Notes: a model not told the origin generated them from the sequence alone. DNA of 64,000 bases from Ariolimax columbianus (GCA_036924085.1 JAVGWX010000011.1:21065955-21129954); one strand, 5' to 3'; shown: positions 28,331 to 39,959, counted from the first letter of the stretch. Made by a program: numbers and translations.

Positions 28331-30949
28331 TACTAAGCCCCAGCCTATGTGAAGTGGCAGGGGATGAAGATAACTCTTCATGTACTAAGCCACAGCCTAT
28401 GTGAAGTGGCAGGGGATGAAGATAACTCTTCATGTACTAAGCCACAGCCTATGTGAAGTGGCAGGGGATGAAGATAACTCTTCATGTACTAAGCCCCAGC
28501 CTATGTGAAGTGGCAGGGGATGAAGATAACTCTTCATGTACTAAGCCACAGCCTATGTGAAGTGGCAGGGGATGAAGATAACTCTTCATGTACTAAGCCC
28601 CAGCCTATGTGAAGTGGCAGGGGATGAAGATAACTCTTCATGTACTAAGCCCCAGCCTATGTGCGGGTGAAGTGGCAGGGGATGAAGATAACTCTTCATG
28701 TACTAAGCCACAGCCTATGTGAAGTGGCAGGGGATGAAGATAACTCTTCATGTACTAAGCCACAGCCTATGTGAAGTGGCAGGGGATGAAGATAACTCTT
28801 CATGTACTAAGCCCCAGCCTATGTGAAGTGGCAGGGGATAAAGATAACTCTTCATGTACTAAGCCCCAGCCTATGTGAAGTGGCAGGGGATGAAGATAAC
28901 TCTTCATGTACTAAGCCCCAGCCTATGTGAAGTGGCAGGGGATGAAAATAACTCTTCATGTACTAAGCCACAGGCTATGTGAAGTGGCAGGGGATGAAGA
29001 TAACTCTTCATGTACTAAGCCACAGCCTATGTGAAGTGGCAGGGGATGAAGATAACTCTTCATGTACTAAGCCCCAGCCTATGTGAAGTGGCAGGGGATG
29101 AAGATAACTCTTCATGTACTAAGCCACAGCCTATGTGAAGTGGCAGGAGATGAAGATAACTCTTCATGTACTAAGCCACAGCCTATGTGAAGTGGCAGGG
29201 GATGAAGATAACTCTTCATGTACTAAGCCACAGCCTATGTGAAGTGGCAGGGGATGAAGATAACTCTTCATGTACTAAGCCACAGCCTATGTGAAGTGGC
29301 AGGGGATGAAGATAACTCTTCATGTACTAAGCCACAGCCTATGTGAAGTGGCAGGGGATGAAGATAACTCTTCATGTACTAAGCCACAGCCTATGTGAAG
29401 TGGAAGGGGATGAAGATAACTCTTCATGTACTAAGCCACAGCCTATGTGAAGTGGCAGGGGATGAAGATAACTTTTCATGTACTAAGCCACAGCCTATGT
29501 GAAGTGGCAGGGGATGAAGATAACTCTTCATGTACTAAGCCACAGCCTATGTGAAGTGGCAGGGGATGAAGATAACTCTTCATGTACTAAGCCACAGCCT
29601 ATGTGAAGTGGCAGGGGATGAAGATAACTCTTCATGTACTAAGCCACAGCCTATGTGAAGTGGCAGGGGATGAAGATAACTCTTCATGTACTAAGCCCCA
29701 GCCTATGTGAAGTGGCAGGGGATGAAGATAACTCTTCATGTACTAAGCCACAGCCTATGTGAAGTGGCAGGGGATGAAGATAACTCTTCATGTACTAAGC
29801 CACAGCCTATGTGAAGTGGCAGGGGATGAAGATAACTCTTCATGTACTAAGCCACAGCCTATGTGAAGTGGCAGGGGATGAAGATAACTCTTCATGTACT
29901 AAGCCACAGCCTATGTGAAGTGGCAGGGGATGAAGATAACTCTTCATGTACTAAGCCACAGCCTATGTGAAGTGGCAGGGGATGAAGATAACTCTTCATG
30001 TACTAAGCCACAGCCTATGTGAAGTGGCAGGGGATGAAGATAACTCTTCATGTACTAAGCCACAGCCTATGTGAAGTGGCAGGGGATGAAGATAACTCTT
30101 CATGTACTAAGCCACAGCCTATGTGAAGTGGCAGGGGATGAAGATAACTCTTCATGTACTAAGCCACAGCCTATGTGAAGTGGCAGGGGATGAAGATAAC
30201 TCTTCATGTACTAAGCCACAGCCTATGTGAAGTGGCAGGGGATGAAGATAACTCTTCATGTACTAAGCCACAGCCTATGTGAAGTGGCAGGGGATGAAGA
30301 TAACTCTTCATGTACTAAGCCACAGCCTATGTGAAGTGGCAGGGGATGAAGATAACTCTTCATGTACTAAGCCACAGCCTATGTGAAGTGGCAGGGGATG
30401 AAGATAACTCTTCATGTACTAAGCCACAGCCTATGTGAAGTGACAGGGGATGAAGATAACTCTTCATGTACTAAGCCACAGCCTATGTGAAGTGGCAGGG
30501 GATGAAGATAACTCTTCATGTACTAAGCCACAGCCTATGTGAAGTGGCAGGGGATGACGATAACTCTTCATGTACTAAGCCCCAGCCTATGTGAAGTGGC
30601 AGGGGATGAAGATAACTCTTCATGTACTAAGCCACAGCCTATGTGAAGTGGCAGGGGATGAAGATAACTCTTCATGTACTAAGCCACAGCCTATGTGAAG
30701 TGGCAGGGGATGAAGATAACTCTTCATGTACTAAGCCACAGCCTATGTGAAGTGGCAGGGGATGAAGATAACTCTTCATGTACTAAGCCACAGCCTATGT
30801 GAAGTGGCAGGGGATGAAGATAACTCTTCATGTACTAAGCCACAGCCTATGTGAAGTGGCAGGGGATGAAGATAACTCTTCATGTACTAAGCCACAGCCT
30901 ATGTGAAGTGGCAGGGGATGAAGATAACTCTTCATGTACTAAGCCACAG

Positions 30950-33900
30950 CCTATGTGAAGTGGCAGGGGATGAAGATAACTCTTCATGTACTAAGCCACA
31001 GCCTATGTGAAGTGGCAGGGGATGACGATAACTCTTCATGTACTAAGCCACAGCCTATGTGAAGTGGCAGAGGATGAAGATAACTCTTCATGTACTAAGC
31101 CACAGCCTATGTGAAGTGGCAGGGGATGAAGATAACTCTTCATGTACTAAACCACAGCCTATGTGAAGTGGCAGGGGATGAAGATAACTCTTCATGTACT
31201 AAGCCACAGCCTATGTGAAGTGGCAGGGGATGAAGATAACTCTTCATGTACTAAGCCACAGCCTATGTGAAGTGGCAGGGGATGAAGATAACTCTTCATG
31301 TACTAAGCCACAGCCTATGTGAAGTGGCAGGGGATGAAGATAACTCTTCATGTACTAAGCCACAGCCTATGTGAAGTGGCAGGGGAAGAAGATAACTCTT
31401 CATGTACTAAGCCACAGCCTATGTGAAGTGGCAGGGGATGAAGATAACTCTTCATGTACTAAGCCACAGCCTATGTGAAGTGGCAGGGGATGAAGATAAC
31501 TCTTCATGTACTAAGCCACAGCCTATGTGAAGTGGCAGGGGATGAAGATAACTCTTCATGTACTAAGCCACAGCCTATGTGAAGTGGCAGGGGATGAAGA
31601 TAACTCTTCATGTACTAAGCCACAGCCTATGTGAAGTGGCAGGGGATGAAGATAACTCTTCATGTACTAAGCCCCAGCCTATGTGCGGGTGAAGTGGCAG
31701 GGGATGAAGATAACTCTTCATGTACTAAGCCACAGCCTATGTGAAGTGGCAGGGGATGAAGATAACTCTTCATGTACTAAGCCCCAGCCTATGTGAAGTG
31801 GCAGGGGATGAAGATAACTCTTCATGTACTAAGCCACAGCCTATGTGAAGTGGCAGGGGATGAAGATAACTCTTCATGTACTAAGAAACAGCCTATGTGA
31901 AGTGGCAGGGGATGAAGATAACTCTTCATGTACTAAGCCACAGCCTATGTGAAGTGGCAGGGGATGAAGATAACTCTTCATGTACTAAGCCACAGCCTAT
32001 GTGAAGTGGCAGGGGATGAAGATAACTCTTCATGTACTAAGCCACAGCCTATGTGAAGTGGCAGGGGATGAAGATAACTCTTCATGTACTAAGCCACAGC
32101 CTATGTGAAGTGGCAGGGGATGAAGATAACTCTTCATGTACTAAGCCACAGCCTATGTGAAGTGGCAGGGGATGAAGATAACTCTTTATGTACTAAGCCA
32201 CAGCCTATGTGAAGTGGCAGGGGATGAAGATAACTCTTCATGTACTAAGCCACAGCCTATGTGAAGTGGCAGGGGATGAAGATAACTCTTCATGTACTAA
32301 GTCACAGCCTATGTGAAGTGGCAGGGGATGAAGATAACTCTTCATGTACTAAGCCACAGCCTATGTGAAGTGGCAGGGGATGAAGATAACTCTTCATGTA
32401 CTAAGCCACAGCCTATGTGAAGTGGCAGGGGATGAAGATAACTCTTCGTGTACTAAGCCCCAGCCTATGTGCGGGTGAAGTGGCAGGGGATGAAGATAAC
32501 TCTTCATGTACTAAGCCACAGCCTATGTGAAGTGGCAGGGGATGAAGATAACTCTTCATGTACTAAGCCACAGCCTATGTGAAGTGGCAGGGGATGACGA
32601 TAACTCTTCATGTACTAAGCCACAGCCTATGTGAAGTGGCAGAGGATGAAGATAACTCTTCATGTACTAAGCCACAGCCTATGTGAAGTGGCAGGGGATG
32701 AAGATAACTCTTCATGTACTAAGCCACAGCCTATGTGAAGTGGCAGGGGATGAAGATAACTCTTCATGTACTAAGCCACAGCCTATGTGAAGTGGCAGGG
32801 GATGAAGATAACTCTTCATGTACTAAGCCACAGCCTATGTGAAGTGGCAGGGGATGAAGATAACTCTTCATGTACTAAGCCACAGCCTATGTGAAGTGGC
32901 AGGGGATGAAGATAACTCTTCATGTACTAAGCCACAGCCTATGTGAAGTGGCAGGGGAAGAAGATAACTCTTCATGTACTAAGCCACAGCCTATGTGAAG
33001 TGGCAGGGGATGAAGATAACTCTTCATGTACTAAGCCACAGCCTATGTGAAGTGGCAGGGGATGAAGATAACTCTTCATGTACTAAGCCACAGCCTATGT
33101 GAAGTGGCAGGGGATGAAGATAACTCTTCATGTACTAAGCCACAGCCTATGTGAAGTGGCAGGGGATGAAGATAACTCTTCATGTACTAAGCCACAGCCT
33201 ATGTGAAGTGGCAGGGGATGAAGATAACTCTTCATGTACTAAGCCCCAGCCTATGTGCGGGTGAAGTGGCAGGGGATGAAGATAACTCTTCATGTACTAA
33301 GCCACAGCCTATGTGAAGTGGCAGGGGATGAAGATAACTCTTCATGTACTAAGCCCCAGCCTATGTGAAGTGGCAGGGGATGAAGATAACTCTTCATGTA
33401 CTAAGCCACAGCCTATGTGAAGTGGCAGGGGATGAAGATAACTCTTCATGTACTAAGAAACAGCCTATGTGAAGTGGCAGGGGATGAAGATAACTCTTCA
33501 TGTACTAAGCCACAGCCTATGTGAAGTGGCAGGGGATGAAGATAACTCTTCATGTACTAAGCCACAGCCTATGTGAAGTGGCAGGGGATGAAGATAACTC
33601 TTCATGTACTAAGCCACAGCCTATGTGAAGTGGCAGGGGATGAAGATAACTCTTCATGTACTAAGCCACAGCCTATGTGAAGTGGCAGGGGATGAAGATA
33701 ACTCTTCATGTACTAAGCCACAGCCTATGTGAAGTGGCAGGGGATGAAGATAACTCTTTATGTACTAAGCCACAGCCTATGTGAAGTGGCAGGGGATGAA
33801 GATAACTCTTCATGTACTAAGCCACAGCCTATGTGAAGTGGCAGGGGATGAAGATAACTCTTCATGTACTAAGTCACAGCCTATGTGAAGTGGCAGGGGA

Positions 33901-34100
33901 TGAAGATAACTCTTCATGTACTAAGCCACAGCCTATGTGAAGTGGCAGGGGATGAAGATAACTCTTCATGTACTAAGCCACAGCCTATGTGAAGTGGCAG
34001 GGGATGAAGATAACTCTTCATGTACTAAGCCCCAGCCTATGTGCGGGTGAAGTGGCAGGGGATGAAGATAACTCTTCATGTACTAAGCCACAGCCTATGT
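30950..34100 (+). repeat. Higher-order repeat: 30-monomer (1572-bp) block, two copies
   Basis: Rare variants recur exactly 1572 bp apart: gatgacg 31021/32593, ggggaag 31381/32953, aagaaac 31885/33457, tttatg 32185/33757, gtcac 32301/33873. The cgggtg insertion appears at 31681, 32467, 33253 and 34039, spaced 786 bp, and once more at 34253. Confidence 0.9.
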
Positions 34101-34425
34101 GAAGTGGCAGGGGATGAAGATAACTCTTCATGTACTAAGCCCCAGCCTATGTGAAGTGGCAGGGGATGAAGATAACTCTTCATGTACTAAGCCCCAGCCT
34201 ATGTGAAGTGGCAGGGGATGAAGATAACTCTTCATGTACTAAGCCCCAGCCTATGTGCGGGTGAAGTGGCAGGGGATGAAGATAACTCTTCATGTACTAA
34301 GCCACAGCCTATGTGAAGTGGCAGGGGATGAAGATAACTCTTCATGTACTAAGCCACAGCCTATGTGAAGTGGCAGGGGATGAAGATAACTCTTCATGTA
34401 CTAAGCCCCAGCCTATGTGAAGTGG

Positions 34426-34665
34426 GGTGGCCAGTTCCCTACTTTGCTGTTTTCTACCTTTCCCAACTCAATATGTCTGGTACAGCTGGGTCGACTGGAG
34501 GAGCGGTTATATCAGGCACGAACCACAGCCCAGATTTTTTTCTGTCTGTCCGTGAACTCTAACCCCTGACACGCTTGCCAGTTCTAGTAAGCCTGCTCAC
34601 TGTCGACAAGGCTACATGCGCCACGTTCAACTGTAGTGGTGTCCGTATACTTCGGCTGGAGTGAT
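34426..34665. other. Right flank of the satellite
   Basis: The array ends abruptly after gaagtggg. The next 240 bp are non-repetitive within this window and match no family I can name. Confidence 0.5.
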
Positions 34666-34669
34666 GATG

Positions 34670-35500
34670 GGACAAAAGGCAGATGAGCATGAGTGTCATA
34701 GGTATTATTTAGAGACAATCATGTTATATGGGAGTGAATCATGGACAAAAAGTAAATGAGCATGAGTGTCATAGGTATTATTTAGAGACAGTCATATTAT
34801 ATGGGAGTGAATCATGGACAAAATATAAATGAACAAGAAGCAGATGAGCATGAGTGTCATAGGTATTATTTAGAGACAATCATGTTATATGGGAGTGAAT
34901 CATGGACAAAAAGCAAATGAACAAGAAGGTCACTGACAGCTAAAGTGATGTTGTTTTACAGAAATATATCAAGTACATGGAAATTAAAGAAGTCTAATGA
35001 GGATATTCTGAAAGTGGCCTATGTCCAATCTAACACAACACACATCAGAATTAAGCAATCACCTTGTTCTTTATTTGTATGCACATGGTATAAGAGGAGC
35101 ACGGGTGGAGCACTGTAAAAACGGGAAACGTTTGGAAAAAGAATGGAATACAGGGAAAAAGCTAGAAGATCTCTTCTTCTTTGTCTTCATTCTCTCTGGA
35201 AAGAATATTTTGTGTCGCAGTTTACAGAAATACAAGGAAATACGAGAAAGAATTAAAACAGCAATAGGGCCTTTTGAAGAACTCTTGGCAACAGTCAAAG
35301 ACGGAAACTTGCTTGGTACGGCCACATATTGATATTAACGGGTCTTGCAAATACAATCCTGCACGGATATGTGCAAGGCGGACGATGAAGAGGTCATCCC
35401 AAACAGAGATCGGAGGACAACATAAAAGAATGGACCAATCTCCGACTAGAGAAGGCACAGGCAGCGACTGCTGACAGTGAGGGGGTGACGTGTGGTTGTG
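34670..35500 (+). mobile_element. LINE reverse transcriptase remnant, C-terminal part, with partial tandem duplication
   Basis: Several frames give fragments of a LINE reverse transcriptase end: YGSESWTKNKQMNKK near 34890, and a GRP..KRMDQSP-like C-terminal block near 35400-35460. The segment encoding YGSESW with its upstream cataggtattatttagagac is present about three times in tandem (34680-34920). Many stops and frameshifts are present. Confidence 0.6.
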
Positions 35501-35748
35501 GGGGTGTCTTTATATATGCCCCAACGACCTCATGGGTTACAGGATGACTTGACTTGAGTTTACAGACAGGGTGAGATATCTGCTCCGCAAATTTTGGGAC
35601 AACACATCTCAGTTCAGCACTGCACATTTTTCTTTGAGCTCTATTCACTCAGCCAGGCTGCACGGATGTTTCCAAGGCCACCATTGGAGGTGGAATTTGG
35701 TCTTGAACAGCTCTTTAGCCCCACTGAATGTCTCAACATCATATTATA

Positions 35749-36066
35749 CTAAACTTAACTTAACTTAACTTAACATCTGTATACTGGTTTAGAAGACTCT
35801 GCAGAGTCTGTAAACAACCAGTTTCTTTTATGTTTCCTTGCTCTAAAAGCTATGCACATCCAATCTATTCTTAAATGCATTAATTGTCCTTGCCTCCACT
35901 ATTTCCTGTGGCAATGCATTCCCAGCATTCACCCCTCTCTGACTATAAAATAATATTTCCTAATATCTAATCTGAACCTTTCTTTAGTTAATTTGTAGCT
36001 ATGCCCTCTTGTTCTTGTAGGTGGTTGTATTTTGAAAAAACTTGCTATAGTCTAATTTATCATGTT
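35749..36066 (-). mobile_element. CR1-like LINE, 3' end, second copy
   Basis: The reverse complement matches 340-667: the KLTKE-RLDIRKY region, gaatgcattgccacaggaa, the gtcttctaaaccagtata end and a TTAAG/TAAGT tail at about 35750-35773. It lies in sense with the dynein transcript. Confidence 0.8.
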
Positions 36067-36148
36067 CGGGAAGACAGTCAAAGAGAAATGATGAAACTAA
36101 ATTCAAAAACATGCTGGCACATATTACATTTTTGATTCACTTCTTTAA

Positions 36149-36860
36149 CCCTACCAGACCTAAGGCCCTGAACCCAACTGTCCCCCATTCCTGGGCTCCA
36201 GAGCATTAAAGAGAAAAAACCAACATGATATAGAAAAATGTTAGTTACATGCAAACAAGTGGTTAGAATAAGATGTAACTTGGAAACATTGTAGAAAATA
36301 GGTTTACCTTTCATCTAACGTCAATATTCCACCTTTGTGTGCCAATCCACCCAGCAAAAAGCAAAGAATATGTCTCGAGTCATAAAACATTTCAAAATCC
36401 GGGAGTAAACACAACAAAGAGCCCTCATTTGTCCAATAATCCTGATAGCTGGGCTTTATACATGAGTATTCCATATAGATCCTCAGTCCAAGAAAAGCCT
36501 TCATCTCATCACTCGAGCTCTCACTGTTGAACAGAGTCTGAATCAACCAAATTATTGATCACCAGTTGGACTGTCATAAGCCTAGACTTACTTTGCTTTC
36601 CCGTTGAAGTGATTGGTTCATCAGCCGTTCGTTTCATTGTCAATTTTCCGAATTTGTTCACGTTAAACCCCACAAAATCAATTCAAACATGGGGGCAGCC
36701 ATTTGCAATGACTAATCACGAGGATTGACCACGATTGGTTGGTTATTTTTAGATTCTGACACATTTTATGACGTACTATCCAAATTACCGAAAATTAGGT
36801 CCAGCGGTTTAGCGGCAGTTAAGGAAATTACCGAAAAATGGGGACAGTGGTCTGGTAGGG
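36149..36860 (-). mobile_element. piggyBac remnant with TTAA target duplication
   Basis: A 712-bp element with terminal inverted repeats CCCTACCAGACC (left) and GGTCTGGTAGGG (right), flanked by TTAA at 36145-36148 and 36861-36864. TTAA is the signature piggyBac target. The minus strand at 36304-36546 encodes EMKAFLGLRIYMEYSCIKPS followed by YQDYWTNEG, which resembles the N-terminal half of the DDE_Tnp_1_7 transposase. The rest of the catalytic domain is missing, so the element cannot move itself. Confidence 0.85.
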
Positions 36861-36864
36861 TTAA

Positions 36865-37489
36865 TCCTGTAGTGAGTGTACAAACTATGTTGTCGTTTTC
36901 ATAATTGTAAACAGATTTGTATGAATTATATATCAATTTCAAGATAATTGAATATATTGTCTAACGAGCTCAAGGATGATAACTCCTCTGGCCATGTAAG
37001 TGGCTCGTTGTCTTCTGCACTCTTCTCCCTTTTACACTTTAGCTAGAGGGCCACAACTACCATTGGTGTCCTTCAGGAAGCCTGTGCCAAAGGCTTTTGC
37101 AGTGGTGGTTTCTGTAGCAATTTATTTTACACGATGAGGTTGCTAGCCTCATGCACAGCTCTCTTTAGTCACCTGCATGGAGGTACGTTATTGCTATCCC
37201 TGTCCTGGTCACCACGTCAGACATGTTTCCAAAGTTAGGCCACGTGGATTGTCTTGTTATTCCCCCTCAACATGTAATCCATATTGGATGCTTCCAGAAG
37301 GTTTGGGCCTTGTGTTGCTCCACAGTCACATTTCTCATCATCTCTGTTTCCCCATCTCTTTAAGTTCTTCCTTCGTTGTGATACACAAGTTCGGAGCTCA
37401 TTTAGTGACTTCCATGTTGCGTAAGGCAGGTTCCTCAGTTCGATCTAGGGACTCTACGTCAGTTTATTCCATATTTTAATGCACTGTTT
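36865..37489. other. Intron J-K, stretch without recognised element
   Basis: No supported gene or repeat family. A 100-codon open frame at 37177-37479 has no recognisable domain. Confidence 0.5.
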
Positions 37490-37735
37490 TCCAGGATTCA
37501 GTGGCAAAATGGTTAAGCCGTCGGCCTCATGATCAGGTGGTGTGGGTTTGACTTCAGACTTCGTCGTCTTATTCACGAGTGCTTGATGCGGAGTCCCCTG
37601 CATCTCGTAGTCGCACTCTAGTCGTCTTGTCCTTGACTTGCCACTAAGGTCGGGCGGTACGAGACGAGAGAGTGAGGATAAAAAGTAGCGCAGTTAATCC
37701 TTACTAAAAATAGCGCTAACAAAATTAATTATGCC
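37490..37735 (+). mobile_element. tRNA-headed SINE family C, copy 1
   Basis: Begins ggattcagtggcaaaatggt (A-box-like) and ggtttgactt (B-box-like, diverged). The body ends aaaaatagcgctaac. A reverse copy is at 52715-52945 with better-preserved boxes. Confidence 0.8.
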
Positions 37736-37959
37736 ATCATCGTCTACGATAGACGGCGACCTTTGCCTTTCCGGGACTAGTATGTAGGACGTGCTGAATG
37801 TGAGAAACTTTGTCTAGATTTCAGTCTTGTGGCCTCCAAACAAAAGGTGATTTAGGTAGTTTGCTAGTTTCTCTCTTTCAATTCCTGATGCAACATGCCT
37901 TTGTGTCTCAAGTCCTGCTGCACCGATTATGAGGTATATTTCTTCAGTTGCAGTAGGCT

Positions 37960-38150
37960 TTAGGCACCCTATAACCATCTGGCCAGGGTGAATGCTGATG
38001 TTCAGAAGACAGCTGGCTGTGCTGCCCATGGTGTACCAGTCATTTTTACTCAGCTACGGAGAAACACAGGGTGAGTGCTGATATTCAGCGGACATCTGGC
38101 TGTTCTGCCCATGGTTTACCAGTCATTTTTCAGATGATGTTATTTCTTGC
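37960..38150. repeat. Two-unit tandem repeat, about 80 bp
   Basis: The motif gaatgctgatgttcagaaga ... gctgcccatggtgtaccagt is present twice in tandem with several differences. Confidence 0.65.
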
Positions 38151-38344
38151 ATGAACCTTCCATTCTTTTTTCCCCAATAAGAGGCTCAGGATCTACTCAG
38201 GGGCCATGCCCAGTTCAGTTAATAATCCCTTGGTTTGTCGACAGCTGATGCAGTTGACCTGCTTTCTTTCTTTCGCAATATGCCATGCTCATTGCAGTTA
38301 AAGTGTTAATAATCCCATGGTTTGTTCACTACTGCTGTTGTAGT

Positions 38345-38830
38345 TGTTGGATGCCCACAATGAGTAATCTTTTGTGCTCCCTGAAAAGGATGTTAAGTGG
38401 CGGACTGTCGTAGATTTCTTCACATCCCGAGTGTGCTGATGAAGGTGAACTAGGGTCCTCCTCCAGGCAGTTGTGCTCTGTTTGGCTTCATCTGTGTTGC
38501 TCGCTACTAAGAAGGATCACATCGATCCCTCACTTTGTTTGCCAGGCTGCCATGAAAACAGTCCGTTTCCAGGGAGGACTGGGGGCAAGTCAAGGTGAGG
38601 GTCTTGGCCAGTATATTTTGCCTGACCTTGACTAACATATCTGACCAGTATATTTTGCCTGATCTTGACTAACATGTCTGACCAGTATATTTTGCCTGAC
38701 CTTGACTAACATGTCTGACGAGTATATTTTGCCTGACCTTGACTAACATGTCTGACGAGTATATTTTGCCTGACCTTGACTAACATGTCTGACCAGTATA
38801 TTTTGCCTGATCAAACGTTAGTCTTCCTTC
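38345..38830 (+). repeat. Dispersed repeat E, copy 2, ending in a 37-bp minisatellite
   Basis: Matches 2364-2710. From about 38613 to 38820 the unit tattttgcctgaccttgact + aacatgtctgaccagta (37 bp) is present about six times, compared with about two in copy 1. Confidence 0.75.
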
Positions 38831-38839
38831 CCACCATTG

Positions 38840-39000
38840 TTGTAGTAGATCTGTTCTTTCTTCCCCAATTAGGGGCCCCATGGTTTACCCATAGATCATA
38901 CACATTGCAGTTAATAATCCTTTGGTTTGTTCACCACTGTGATAATAGATCTGTTCTTTCTTCCCCAATAAGGCGCCCCAGGATCAATACAGAGGAAGGT
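38840..39000. repeat. Short duplicated segment
   Basis: tctgttctttcttccccaat with gggccccatggtt-like continuation appears at about 38847 and 38948; a diverged relative lies near 38160-38330. Confidence 0.55.
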
Positions 39001-39102
39001 CGACTACGAATGGTGGAAACATTTGTAGCTCATCCACTGTGGCCTAGGTATGTTACACATATTAACTGTTGACACCAGAGACTGGATGCTAAGCCAACTC
39101 AC

Positions 39103-39257
39103 CATTCGTGGGTGTAGAGATCAAACTCTCCATACAACTGACCCATTGTGATGGATTTGGGATTCAGAACATATGTGTGGGTGGCACAGAAGAATGATAA
39201 GGAAGGATTTGGTTGCCCCCTCAGCTCAGTTTGGGCAGCTTGCAGCATTTTGTAGCA
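39103..39257 (-). CDS. DNAH1: Dynein heavy chain exon J: AAA2 after P-loop
   Basis: The exon has 155 nt and encodes CYKMLQAAQTELRGQPNP, a variable stretch, then YVLNPKSITMGQLYGEFDLY and THE, with two bases of a tryptophan codon. NPKSITMGQLYGEFD is nearly invariant in axonemal dyneins. The acceptor is TATATTTCAG and the donor is TG/GTGAGT. The same frame stays open upstream through the intron into the 72-bp minisatellite, but the acceptor argues that this is intronic. The next exon lies 36 kb away across the satellite. Confidence 0.93.
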
Positions 39258-39334
39258 CTGAAATATAAGCACAAAATTTGAGCATGGTAAAAGTCCCTGC
39301 ATGTTGTGTAAGGCATTGCACTGCAAATGACTGA

Positions 39335-39958
39335 GATCAGGTTTTCCTAAAAGTTGATTGCTGAAGCCAAATACAGTGCTGGACCTATGCTTAAACAAAT
39401 AACTGAAATTAGGCTTCCCTAAAAGCTGATTACTGATACCAAATACAGTGCTGGTCCTATGCTTAAACAAATAACTGAAATTAGGCTTCCCTAAAAGTTG
39501 ATTACTGAAGCCAAATACAGTGCTGGACCTATGCTTAAACAAATAACTGAAATTAGGCTTCCCTAAAAGTTGATTACTGAAGCCCAATACAGTGCTGGAC
39601 CTATGTTTAAACAAATAACTGAAATTAGGCTTCCCTAAAAGCTGATTACTGATACCAAATACAGTGCTGGTCCTATGCTTAAACAAATAACTGAAATTAG
39701 GCTTCCCTAAAAGCTGATTATTGAAGCCCAATACAGTGCTGGACCTATGCTTAAACAAATAACTGAAATTAGGCTTCCCTAAAAGTTGATTACTGAAGCC
39801 CAATACAGTGCTGGACCTATGTTTAAACAAATAACTGAAATTAGGCTTCCCTAAAAGCTGATTATTGAAGCCCAATACAGTGCTGGACCTATGCTTAAAC
39901 AAATAACTCAAATTAGGCTTCCCTAAAAGCTGATTACTGGAGCTAAGTATGGTGCTGG
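39335..39958 (-). repeat. 72-bp minisatellite, about 8.5 units
   Basis: The unit (aattaggcttccctaaaagc ... cctatgcttaaacaaataac) is 72 bp, a multiple of three, and carries no stop in one minus-strand frame. It would encode a 24-residue repeat with SYLFKHRSSTV and NQLLGKPNF. The frame continues in register into dynein exon J. A single diverged unit in the other orientation is at 49735-49800, so the unit comes from a dispersed repeat. Confidence 0.9.
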
Positions 39959-39959
39959 A

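Larger units (their letters stand above)
5031..34425 (+). repeat. 52-bp satellite array, about 560 monomers
   Basis: The monomer runs aagtggcaggggatgaagat, then aactcttcatgtactaagcc, then acagcctatgtg (52 bp). It is repeated head to tail in one orientation over 29.4 kb, inside the dynein intron 3057-39102. The most frequent variant is A or C in aagcc(A/C)cagcc. Other markers are gaggaag, ataaag, gtaacag, ccaatgtg, ggatatg and a 6-bp cgggtg insertion. Each monomer holds an inverted repeat, ATGAAGA-taac-TCTTCAT. Because 52 is not a multiple of three, no frame stays open longer than about 105 codons, so I see no coding role. Single-base indels are frequent from about 6,120 to 24,400 and rare to the right. 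Confidence 0.99.

Noticed and set aside
5031..34425. CRISPR array
   Set aside because: There are no unique spacers; the whole 52 bp is repeated without interruption, and the surroundings are an animal gene.
5031..34425. Centromeric satellite with a CENP-B-like box
   Set aside because: I looked for a CENP-B-box-like motif in the monomer and saw none. The array is inside a gene, although a centromeric relative elsewhere cannot be excluded.
35071..35458. Overlapping minus-strand frames of 78-84 codons
   Set aside because: They are shadows of a broken LINE on the + strand and lack any domain.
37177..37479. 100-codon + strand frame
   Set aside because: Composition and lack of any motif suggest chance in intron sequence.
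39099..39911. Independent 270-codon gene on the minus strand
   Set aside because: It is the stop-free 72-bp minisatellite plus intron sequence running into a dynein exon that has its own good acceptor at 39258-39260.
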